Shown piece by piece: positions 46,059-55,555 of a DNA stretch of 64,000 bases (positions are counted from its first letter, which is position 1; every line of letters begins with the position of its first letter). The position numbers and the translations under genes are program-made. This DNA comes from Hyphodiscus hymeniophilus (lineage: Eukaryota; Ascomycota; Leotiomycetes; Helotiales; Hyphodiscaceae). The notes under the pieces are model-generated. The model saw nothing but the letters and a program-made list of their open reading frames with translations. It did no database searches and was not told the origin of the DNA. Where the stretch lies: contig VNKQ01000012.1 of assembly GCA_016508695.1 (NCBI GenBank), positions 496,001-560,000 of the forward strand, in the 5' to 3' direction.

Positions 46059-47283
46059 TCATTGGTATACCTTCACCGAGTTCACCAGCCAGTATGCTTC
46101 GCTGAAAGCTTCAGGATTTGCTGCCACATAGTCCTGGCAAGTCGCAACACCGGTCGTCGCCGCGCAGGTCGTATAGTGGGTCCAGGCAATTCCCCCAGCT
46201 TCGGCACCACAGAAGTCGGTATCAAAGTAGATCGTTTGAGCAGGGAAATGACCATCAATGTTACACTCTCCATTTTGGCTCTCGAAGTTCGCCGTCGGGG
46301 TTCCCCAACCGGAAGGATTGGGGGCTTCCGTCGTAACGTCATTGGGAATTGCATTTCTTGCGAAGAACCCTGGGTGAGAAAGATGTTAGTGGTTGCTTGT
46401 GAAAAGATACTCTTCCAAAGTAGGTTCAAAGAGCGGTGGCTCTAGAAAGGACCTTCGAAGAGGGTGCCCGCAATATCCTCGCAACGTCCCCCGATACTTA
46501 CAGATGTTTATGTGATCACTAGTCCATTCCATTGCCCAGACTCCGCCTCCATTGTCGTTCATTGGGGTTCCGTAACTTCCTTCCGGTCCCTGGACGGAGC
46601 ATCCAATCTGTCCTCCACAGTCATAGCTATCCTGGTTGCTCGTTCCTGTTTCCGCACCTGGAAGGGGTGTGAAGGAACAAGTCCCGTCAACATCTTGTGT
46701 GTGTAGTGTTGTGTACGCGTAGGTAATATCACTGAAACCTTCTGTGATATCAATCTCGCCATACGGACCAGGGTCGTTTCGAATTGTCCAGCTACTGGCA
46801 GGAAATCATTAGTTGAGATCCTCTTCGTTCGCTGCAAATTAGAACTAATGCCGACGAAAGGGAACTTACAATGCAGGCCAAAGACCGCAGATACTTCCAG
46901 AGACATGTGCAAAATCTCCGATGAGGACTCCATGGTAGAATGACGCCTTGCTTTCAAGCCAAATGCTTTTCCGGCCGGTGCCCGAGGGATCGATGACTGT
47001 CTTGTTGTCAACACCGAGGTAGACCTGGTCTCCTACCGTGTACGTCATGTCCATAGAAGCTGCCTCAGACTGGGAAATATATTCTACGAAGCCACTGGTC
47101 GGATCCGGAAGCTGCCGCCACGTCAGTAGATTTCCAGATCAGAAGGAGGAGGAAGTACCTTACAGTCTCGAAGTTGAAGCTGTTATACCAGTTGTTGCCA
47201 TCATATTTTTGAACAACGCTGTAGGCATGCGCAACAGGATGGCATAGCGCCAGAAGGCCGAGATAATTTCGCGTAAACATCAT
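46059..47283 (-). CDS. Secreted GH16-family beta-glucanase
   Basis: A 321-residue extracellular glycoside hydrolase (GH16, concanavalin A-like fold) acting on 1,3- or mixed-linked beta-glucans. Exons are 47164-47283, 46870-47111, 46502-46794 and 46059-46369, with introns of 52, 74 and 132 nt; all joins are in frame. The start MMFTRNYLGLLALCHPVAHA is a clear signal peptide. The catalytic motif is intact: GEIDITEG (nucleophile Glu, Asp, then acid/base Glu). Other family marks are HVSGSICGLWPAF, ending at an intron, GGGVWAMEWTSDHINIWFF, SGWGTPTANFE, and the end AYWLVNSVKVYQ. Paired cysteines are abundant, as in secreted fungal members. No carbohydrate-binding module, GPI signal or transmembrane helix is present. 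It may act on plant or fungal wall glucan. Divergent from the alcohol dehydrogenase. Confidence 0.92.
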
Positions 47284-48130
47284 CTAACGATTTCTGGCAA
47301 AAGAAAATATAGGAAGAAGATGCTCGAAAAAGCGACGTCGATCAGATGTATCAGAGTGTGAATGGGACAACTACACCGCGATGGGACAGGACAGTCACTT
47401 AGCTTTATGATAGGTGTTGGCCTAGCAAAGCTTCAAAAAGTGTCATTGTCCTTTGAACGTCACAAGCTCACAATACCTGGACCTATGGTAGCTCCAAAAC
47501 CCCATACGAGGCTGCGATGTTAGGTCGGACGCTAAAGCTTTTCCCTATTTGGACGGAGATGAAGGCTTATTCCAACTCCAAGCCGCGGGAAAGAGCGGCG
47601 CTTGTGGGCAGTCCCACGCGCGACGTGTGACTGGCCTCAACTCGACAAGCCCTGGGGGGGACCAAATTGGTAAGACACCAGCGTAAATAACGTAGAATCA
47701 ACAACTTTACATAAACAGTAGATCTAAATAGGCAGGAGAGAAGAGAAGACTCACGTGATACGCTGTAGGATCAAACCTTTATAGCGTTGATACGAGAACC
47801 GAGACAAGGTCTCTCTCTCCGTCTCTGGTTCTCAAAGCCAATCCCGCAAAGAACTGTATGAAGTGATTAGAAGAAGGATCAGATTGATGCAGGAGCTCGG
47901 AATGATGCCCTTGACAAGTGTTTACGCCGCTTCAAAAAGAATGCTCGGAGTCGGGGTTCCATCGCGAACTCCGTGAGGCCATCATGTAATTGAAATTGTC
48001 CATGTAAGTCACGGCACCGTCAGTAATATAGTATATAAGGCTACGTGGATGAGAATCTAAAGTAGCAGATATCTCTGCTTGCATTGAGGAGCAACTTTGT
48101 CTCATTTCTGATTTTTAACATTTTCCAAGT
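47284..48130. promoter_or_regulatory. Divergent promoter region, GH16 and alcohol dehydrogenase genes
   Basis: About 850 bp. A good TATA box (gtatataagg, 48031-48040) lies 100 bp before the dehydrogenase start codon. A CACGTG-like site is at about 47752 (ctcacgtgat). No gene is seen. Confidence 0.55.
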
Positions 48131-49314
48131 ATGTCTACAGACTACAAATTTGAAGGCTGGCTTGGGAAAGACAAGCAGTGTGCGCAAGGGCAGATGGAAT
48201 GGGGCGAATTTGAACCCAAAACATGGGAAGAACATGATGTTGACATCAAAGTTGAATGCTGTGGCGTCTGTGGCTCTGATGTCCATACCCTTTCATCAGG
48301 TTGGGAGGAAACTCCATACCGTAGATGCTCATTCCTCTAGTTGTATCGCAAAAGGCTGACAGGGAATAGCATGCATCGTAGGCCACGAGATCATTGGCAG
48401 AGCAGTCCGTGTAGGGACAGAAGTCGAAAATATCAAAGTCGGCGATCGCGTCGGCGTTGGAGCGCAAGCCGGAAGTTGTTTGAAAGCTGATTGCAGCGAG
48501 TGCTCCAACGGCTTGGAAGCTTACTGTATGGGCATTGGATCAACTAATACGTACGGCTCTATCTATCCCAATGACATGGGAAAGTCTTATGGAGGCTACT
48601 CGACGTACAATCGAACGCACAGCCATTTCGTCTTCAAGATCCCAGACGGTCTCGAGTCAGCCGATGCAGCGCCTATGCTCTGCGCTGGCGCAACTGTCTA
48701 TTCTCCATTGAAGCAAAATGGATGCGGCCCAGGGATGAAAGTAGGTATCGTAGGGGTGGGAGGATTGGGACATTTTGCGGTGCTGTTTGCAAAGGCGCTC
48801 GGTGCTGACGAAGTTGTCGGAATCTCAAGGAAAGCGGGGAAGAAGGGGGATGTTTTGAGGCTGGGAGCCGACAGATATATCGCCACGGATGATGACAAGG
48901 ATTGGGCTACTTCCGGAGCTCGCTCTCTTGATCTCATCATTTCCACCGTCTCGAGCGAGGATATTCCCCTAGATGGGTATCTGGGACTTCTCAAAGTGCG
49001 GGGTACATACATACAAGTTGGGTATGTTTCCAAGACCGAGCCTTTTTTGATTGCTTGCTGATCACATCTGCAGTCTCCCGGATGGCGGGAAGCTTCCTCT
49101 TGTCAGTGCATTCCTTCTCATCGACAATGCTATCAAGATTGGTGGCAGCGCCATCGGATCTCCAGGAGAAATCGAAGAGATGCTTCAGTTCGCAGTCGAC
49201 AAGAATATCAAGCCTTGGGTAGAGAAGCGGCCGATGGAGGATGCTAATCAAGCGATTGTAGACTTGCAAGCAGGGAAGCCACGGTATAGATACGTTTTAG
49301 TAAATGAAGCTTGA
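48131..49314 (+). CDS. Zinc-dependent alcohol dehydrogenase, cinnamyl-alcohol/NADP-ADH VI type
   Basis: A 360-residue medium-chain dehydrogenase, probably NADP-dependent, that reduces aldehydes or oxidises alcohols. Exons are 48131-48320, 48370-49021 and 49074-49314; introns of 49 and 52 nt. The first join makes TPYPCIVGHEIIG, where the His and Glu of GHE bind catalytic zinc with the Cys of CCGVCGSDVH. The structural zinc site is unusual in spacing: GSCLKADCSECSNGLEAYC has the needed cysteines. The Rossmann motif is GIVGVGGLGHFAVLFAKALG, and SRKAGKK after it has the basic residues favouring NADP. The last exon carries GSAIGSPGEIEEML and WVEKRP. It resembles yeast Adh6/Adh7. The substrate cannot be given. 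The gene is intact. Confidence 0.92.
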
Positions 49315-50213
49315 CTTGAAGTACGCAGGGGATGAATGAATACATTGAAAAGTATCCAACCAAGATTCCAAAGCAAGATGATAGCCAGACACTCTGAGCG
49401 CTTCTACAAGCAGCCGCGAGGCGTTATGTATCTTTACATTCTAAGTCGCAGGATTTTGCAGGATTTCAAGCTTAGGGTTAGGAGGAAGAAGTCACTGTTG
49501 ACCGGCGAACACCGAGATAGAAATCTTCCTTCTATTTAAGAAGAATTTCGTTTGACCTGCAAAGGCATTTCGTTTTAGCTGAAGCTGGAGATTCCACTTC
49601 AAGCTTCTTGGAAATGTCTTCGAGGCCATTTTGCTATCTCGGACACGCTCTGTTAACTGTCTTTTATATCGCCTGGGTTCATCCCTGTCGGGTGGTCAAC
49701 GATACTTGATCACGTGAATATCCCCAGCCTTTCCAACCTTTACTCGTTAGAGTAGTATCGCTACTCTGTTCAGGTACTTATCTCAGATTACCAGCAAGGC
49801 TGCGCACAAAAAGCCCTATATCAAAGAACAAACCTTGGTTGTTGTCCCCCAATATGTCTACCCCAAATTCGTCTGCCCATTCCCCACATTTGCTACTGAA
49901 ACAAGCTTATGTCATGAAGCTTGTTTTTGCCATTCTGGCCTCCACCAACCACATCCCCAACTCCAAGCACACCTCCAACTTCAAAGACCGGCAATTGTAT
50001 TCATGCATCTTTATGGAGAATCTGATGCATGAAGTCGCATTGCGTACGTCAGTCCTTCCCCGCTTGCGTGGGGATGTTGTGCCTTGGACAATCAAAGGTA
50101 GGAAGAGGTAAGTATATATTTCCTTTCATTCACGTCTTGGTCTTCATTGCTCTGCCCCTCGAGTTTCGGTCAATTCAAACTTAGTCTTCTATTCTCCCTC
50201 ACAAAAACTCACC
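49315..50213. other. Intergenic, with an unproved small secreted-protein frame
   Basis: About 900 bp. A frame at 49910-50111 begins MKLVFAILAS, which looks like a short signal peptide, but the remainder is not recognisable. A GTAAGT donor at 50109 does not connect in frame to the ribonuclease exons. A short TTAGGGTTAGG string near 49474 is too small to be a telomere relic. Confidence 0.4.
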
Positions 50214-50777
50214 ATGGCTACCATCTGTAAGTCACTACACCCCATTGCTCTTGATCTCAGGTGCTAACAGCCCCTTTCTAGACTACGAGCCCTCTGGCTG
50301 TAACTGTGATAACAAAACCTCCTACGACAAAGATCAAATCAATGCTGCTTGCACACAAGCTCTTCAGCTCGCTTCCCAAGGCAAAACTCTCGGTCGAGAC
50401 AAATACCCTCACGTCTATAACGGTTGGTCACTCTCTCATATCCCAAGATATACTAACACTCCTCAGACTATGAAAAGTTCCAGTTCTCGCATGCTCAAAA
50501 ACCTTACCTCGAATTTCCGATTCTCGAATCCGGAGACTACGACAATCAATCGCCCGGTGCAGACCGAGTCGTCATTGGATCGATTAGCACCGACTATTTG
50601 TCTGCAGTGTTCTGCGCCGTCATAACGCATGATGGGAGCACAAAGAATGGGTTCACGGAATGTAAGGATGATACGGTGAATACAGATGGGAAAGGATCTT
50701 ATGATACCGAGCTTACCAAAGGAAGAGGAAAGGAGCCAGGTCCCGGAAGAGACTTATTAGATAAAATTGATTTGTAG
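50214..50777 (+). CDS. Guanyl-specific ribonuclease of the RNase T1/N1 family, apparently leaderless
   Basis: A 154-residue endoribonuclease, expected to cut after G in single-stranded RNA. Exons: 50214-50226 (13 nt), 50282-50422 and 50467-50777, with introns of 55 and 44 nt. The first has GTAAGT and a GCTAACAG branch point. Residues matching RNase T1 catalytic Tyr38, His40, Glu58, Arg77 and His92 are all seen: KYPHVYN, PYLEFPIL, GADRVV and VITHDG. The Cys pairs (GCNCD and FTEC) fit the family disulfides. Oddly, the ATG (in the good context CACCATGG) gives only MATI before the mature-like domain. There is no signal peptide, although the family is normally secreted. The C-terminus is about 40 residues longer than RNase T1 and is charged and Gly-rich. 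The second donor (GTTGGT) is weak. It lacks the long basic loop of ribotoxins. Confidence 0.8.
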
Positions 50778-51312
50778 ATCGCAGACCTCGCGGAAGGCAT
50801 AACGAGTTGGGAAGGGGCAGAAAAAGGCGGGAATTCAGATAGATCAAGCCATTGAACTATTTGAGAGTTGGGTGCTGCTGAGATTGTTCGTAATTGAAAC
50901 ATATCGAGGATGGGCATGCGGCACAAGTGTGCTGCAAGCTGTTAATTGTCAATGTGTTGAAAGATTGGATGTTCCTCAAATAGGCTTCGAGTGGAGACGG
51001 CATTGTTATAATGGATCTCAGCTTCCTTTGCCTGAAACCATCTGGATGTGTGAGCTGGTACATGTATGGCCAAGGACCAAACACTGCCCGTCCTATGCGA
51101 AAGAAATTCAACCGACAATGTAAAGATTGATTGTCTGTGCGCCTATATATTCATCTGGCATGCTTAAAGTATGTAATATTGCAATTACCTCTTCAATACA
51201 TACAAAATCCATTATTATTCGACCGTTGAATTAATTGTCTATTTTTGGTCCAATGTCTGGCTGCTGTCTCCCCAAGGCTACCGAGACAGTACTTCTTTGT
51301 ACCTCCAGGAGT
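50778..51312. other. Intergenic, tail-to-tail
   Basis: About 535 bp between convergent genes. No feature is supported. Confidence 0.5.
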
Positions 51313-52975
51313 TCAACAGTGATCTCTCGGTGGGAGGCCAGCACTGGTCGTTATGCGGTCCCGATAAGTTTTTACAGCGAAGGCGAAGAAACGATCCACA
51401 TCTGCAGCATTCGAAACGAGTCCGAATGACACCCTGAGGGCTCCACCAGATGGGAGGCCAATGGCACTTATGATATCGTCAAGAGAGTCTGTCTTCGTAA
51501 AGAACAGCGGGAGGAGACTTTTAACAGTCAAATCCAGCGCTTTCTCAGCTGCTCCAGGATTACAGAAGCAACCAGTGCGCAAGGATATTCTTGCAGCTGC
51601 TGACTCAAAAGCTACTAGACGTTCATCAACGACGTTTCCGGTCTTGTCGAGAAAGTTGAACGTGATAGTGCCACCTCTTGCCTTAGTGTCGGCCGGGCCA
51701 TAGATCCTGGTCATTGGGGTGCCATCACTGTGTTCTAGTCGTTCTAGGCGACCCAAGAACCACCCTGTCAAGCATTGCACCCGTGTTGCGATGATATTCA
51801 TGCCAATACTGGCCAGCCAGTCCAGTCCATAAGCGACATCCGGAATGGATTGGAAGTTCAGTGTGCCATCCTCAAAGGCGCTCTCATCAGGGGCCATCTC
51901 ATGCCATGGTATCGAAACCGCTACAGCCTTGATCGTTCCTCCTGAGAACCAAGGGCGAGAAAGACGTCTTAGGGCAGAGCGTTTCACGATCAAACAACCT
52001 ACACCGGTGGGGTAACCAAATAGTTTGTACCAGCTTACAATCATGAACTCTGGTTGTACGATTGACAAGTCGATAGTCCCAGTGGGCAAGTACGCTGCTA
52101 CGTCCAACAGCACATCGTAGCCGTGCTTCTGTGCCAAGGCTACCCACGATAGTGGATGTCTCACCCCGCTGAAGTTACTCTGCGCTGGATACGCAAAGAG
52201 ACCCTTTCGGCCTCCCGGGCCTGATCCCAATAGGTTGGCTAGGCCGCTCCGACCCTTCAGCACTGATTTGAGCTTGTTTGGGTCCACCCGCAACTCGGGA
52301 AGCTGTGTTGGAACGTAGGCAGTTCTTGAGTGACGACGGCGAGCAAATTCTCTCAATCCATTGATAGAGTTATGGTTGTCTGTCGTGAGGACGAGTCTGT
52401 TTCGTCTACTGAATGAATAGGCCTCGCCCACAAGCCGAGCAGCACCAGTTGCATTGGGAGTGAAGATCACAGCGTATCTTCAAAATTCATAGTCAGCATT
52501 GATTCTTTCGAAGTACCCTGAATTTACCAAGTTATGAGCAGCCAACATGTTATTTTCCTTGGAGTTGGGAGCAACTATTCTACACTGCTCTCAAAAAGAG
52601 CTTGAGGAAGGGTGAGAACCTGACTTACTCGTCTGGTGATGCGTTTAAATGGGCCAGCACCTTCGCCCTCGCTTGTTCTATCTGATGAGTAGCAGCCTCA
52701 CTTGTGGGATTGACTGAGTGAGGGTTCCCATACAGGGTGCTTTGCAAGCGTTTCTCGTGCGCACTATACTGTGCTTGGGCCGCCAATCCCGATCCAGTAT
52801 AATCAAGATAGACATGGTCCTGTGTATCTAGGTAGGAGTACTCAGTGGCGCGTAGCTCATCGAGTCGAGAAGTTGTGTTGTATTCAGGGTACGCATCGGC
52901 CACAGAGCCAATTCCACCTAGGCTACTTTCCCCGGCGTCGGAACCAGTGAGTTTATCATTTGTGTAAAGATCCAT
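51313..52975 (-). CDS. MOCOS-like class V aminotransferase (NifS-fold) protein without MOSC domain
   Basis: A 503-residue PLP enzyme related to the N-terminal half of molybdenum-cofactor sulfurase. Exons are 52629-52975 and 51313-52477, with a 151-nt intron (GTAAGT...TTTTGAAG, branch TGCTGAC); the join gives SPDEYAVIFTPNATGA. Key features: VYLDYTGSGLAAQAQ and YGNPHSVNPTSEAA near the start; TTDNHNSINGLREFAR; and LLDVAAYLPTG, with the PLP-contacting Asp. The PLP Lys is in SWYKLFGYPTGVG, and the persulfide Cys candidate is in RTGCFCNPGA. The C-terminal MOSC domain needed by true Mo-cofactor sulfurases is absent and the protein stops after SFGLVSNAADVDRFF. It may desulfurate cysteine or a related thiol for another pathway. 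Divergent from the ABC-G transporter. Confidence 0.88.
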
Positions 52976-53585
52976 GTTGTTCGGTGCAGATAATGTTGCA
53001 CTGAGAGCTTCTGATGTTTTCGAGCAGGTGCCGTTTAATTACCTGCTATCGGTTCAGGTAGGAATCCAGGCAAATTACAAGTCAAGAACGTAAGAGCAGA
53101 GAGATCAGAAATCAAATCAGGCATATCAAGAAGTTCTAAAAGTATTCGTACTTCTCATCTGTAGGATTGGGGCTATCTATTCCGGAGTGGGACGCTACCG
53201 CCCGCATAGCACATGATGTCAACAGATTTCGATCATGAAGCTGACGTTTCACCGATTTAGCAGCCCCAGATGGCTTGTAAATGGAGATAGATGGATTACT
53301 TATAAAACTGGTTTCTACGTAATCGATGACCTATCTGAGACAATACGAGTGTGGTTGCACGGCACATGGTCGAGGCTGTCAGCTTACTGCTTACAGTAGC
53401 TGTCGGAGCTTCATTTACGAACAAATCAGACCTCCCTATTCACGCCCGAAGTGTCAACTAATCTAACCATCGTACAAAATCAACTTTCAATCAGGAATCA
53501 GCACGTATTTAGAATCCGCCATTGCCCACATCTGAGGACTGCCGGTTTGGGTAGATGCTCCATCCCTTCTCGCGACCCACTAAAA
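52976..53585. promoter_or_regulatory. Divergent promoter of the MOCOS-like and ABC-G genes
   Basis: 610 bp between two start codons. No clear TATA box and no gene. Co-regulation is possible but not shown. Confidence 0.45.
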
Positions 53586-55555
53586 ATGGCGGCAGCAACA
53601 CCAACGCGAAAGTCAGAATTTACAGACAATTCTGAAGTCGACGTTGAGCGGTTTGCTCATGACACTTCCTATCTCAGCAATGACGTGGTGGAGAGTCTTG
53701 TTTGGAGAAGAATCACAGTTACGGTGCCAGATAGAAAAACGAAGCTCCCTAAAGAGATTCTCAGTGACGTGAATGGAAATGTTGCGGCAGGTAGGGATTC
53801 TTCTCAGGTTTTGATACTGCGATGTGGCCTACAATCTATGCGTTCTGACGCAGGACAGGTGAAATGATGGCCATAATGGGTCCCTCAGGCTCCGGTAAAA
53901 CGACTCTTCTCAACGTTCTCGCGCAGCGAGAAGCCTCCGCAAACGCCCAAGTCTCGTCTGTCGTTTTGATTAATGGCCAGATTCCTTCCGATACGACCTT
54001 TCGGAGATTATCATCGTATGTTGAAAGCGACGATGCATTGATCGGATCTCTTACAGTGGAAGAAACTCTTTACTTTACCGCTCAGCTCTCGCTGTCTGGA
54101 TCTGTCCCAGCGGTGGAGCGGATCCGAAGAATCAAAGAACTCCTACGAGCCTTTGGATTGACCAATCAAGCGAACACTCTCATTGGAACTCTCCTCAAGA
54201 AGGGTATCTCTACTGGCCAAAAGAGACGATTGAGTGTTGCGTCTCAATTGATATCCGCGCCTAAGATCCTGTTCCTCGATGAGCCAACAACTGGATTGGA
54301 CTCAGCTGCGAGCTTCAGAGTTATGTCCTACGTGCAGCAAGTGGCTAAGGTGAATAAGCTCATAGTCATCTCCTCTATCCATCAGCCTTCTACTGCAACC
54401 TTTGGGCTCTTTGACACTTTGCTTCTTCTTTCCGGAGGGAAGGTTTGCTACAATGGCTCAATCTCCAACGTGAAGCCTTATTTCGACAACATTGGGTTTT
54501 CCATGCCAGCACAGATGAACCCCGCCGAGTTCGTACTCGATCTTACCAACGTGGACTTTGACAGTGATGTAGAAGCGTGCCAAGAAAGAATCGCGGAAAT
54601 TCAGAGCGCCTGGGAATCATCAGCTACACTTGAAGAAAAGACCAGGAGAAACATAAACTATGGTGGAGGTAGCCTTGCCGAAAACGACAAAAGCCCGACT
54701 GGTAGAAGACTATTGACAACGATTTGGATATTGCTCCATCGCTCTTGGATCAAAAGCCGCCGGGATGCTGTTGTGTACGGTGTTCGGTTCGTGATGTATC
54801 TTGGGCTCGCCATTATGATGGGCACGGTTTGGCTTCGTCTACCGCCCGTACAATCCAGCATACAACCATATCTAAACTGCATTCTTTTCGGATCCTCGTT
54901 CATGTCGTTTATGGCCGTTGTCTATGTGCCAGCATTCTTGGAAGATCGTGCCGTCTATATCAAGGACCGAGCAAATGGCTTGTATGGAAGCACAGCATTC
55001 ATCATCTCAAACTTCCTCATTGGACTGCCGTACCTGTTCGTCATTGTCTTCGTCTCATCGACTTTCGTATACTGGATGACGAATTTCCGTCCCACGGGCA
55101 CTGCGTTCATGACGTGGGTTATGTGGATGTACCTGAACCTCATCGCAGCCGAGAGTCTGGTTGTTCTAATGTCTTCCTTGTTTCCGCACTTCGTGGCTGC
55201 GCTCGCACTGACTGCTTTCGCGAATGGCCTCTGGATGAGTTGTAATGGATTCATGGTTACGCCACCTCTTCTCAATCCGTTCTATCGCTACGTGTTCTAT
55301 TACATAGATTATCAAGCATACGTTTTTCGAGGCTTGGTCGTCAATGAATTTGGATTTCGGGTGTATGCATGTGGTCGCGGCTGTCAGTGCACATTTGATA
55401 CACCACTGAAAGACCAATGTAAGATTGATGGAGCTGGGGTGCTGGAGAACTTTGGATTCGATACACATGGAGAAGCTAGGAGAGTTAGTATTGTACTTGC
55501 TATCATACTAGTCTTGAGGCTTTTGGGTTGGATGGCGGTTAAGTGGCGGAGGTAG
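53586..55555 (+). CDS. ABC-G (White/PDR-type) half transporter
   Basis: A 633-residue ATP-driven exporter with the nucleotide-binding domain first and the membrane domain second. Exons are 53586-53790 and 53859-55555; the 68-nt intron (GTAGGG...GGACAG) joins to give AAGEMMAIMGPSGSGKTT, the Walker A motif. Walker B is ILFLDEPTTGLDS. The signature loop reads ISTGQKRRLSVA, where Thr and Gln replace the usual Gly-Glu of SGGE. The His switch is SSIHQPS. About six membrane helices follow (from RFVMYLGLAIMMG to VLAIILVLRLLGW). An extracellular loop with cysteines (ACGRGCQC) precedes the last helix. ATP hydrolysis likely remains, but the altered signature is notable. Half transporters dimerise. The substrate is unknown; lipids, pigments or toxic compounds are usual for the subfamily. 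Confidence 0.92.

Noticed and set aside
49470..49490. TTAGGGTTAGG telomere-like string
   Set aside because: Less than two full units, so well within chance.
50214..50777. Ribotoxin (sarcin-type) identity for the RNase
   Set aside because: The catalytic core is T1-like and the long basic loops of ribotoxins are absent.
51313..52975. Full molybdenum-cofactor sulfurase
   Set aside because: The C-terminal MOSC domain is missing and the frame ends cleanly, so only the NifS-like part is present.
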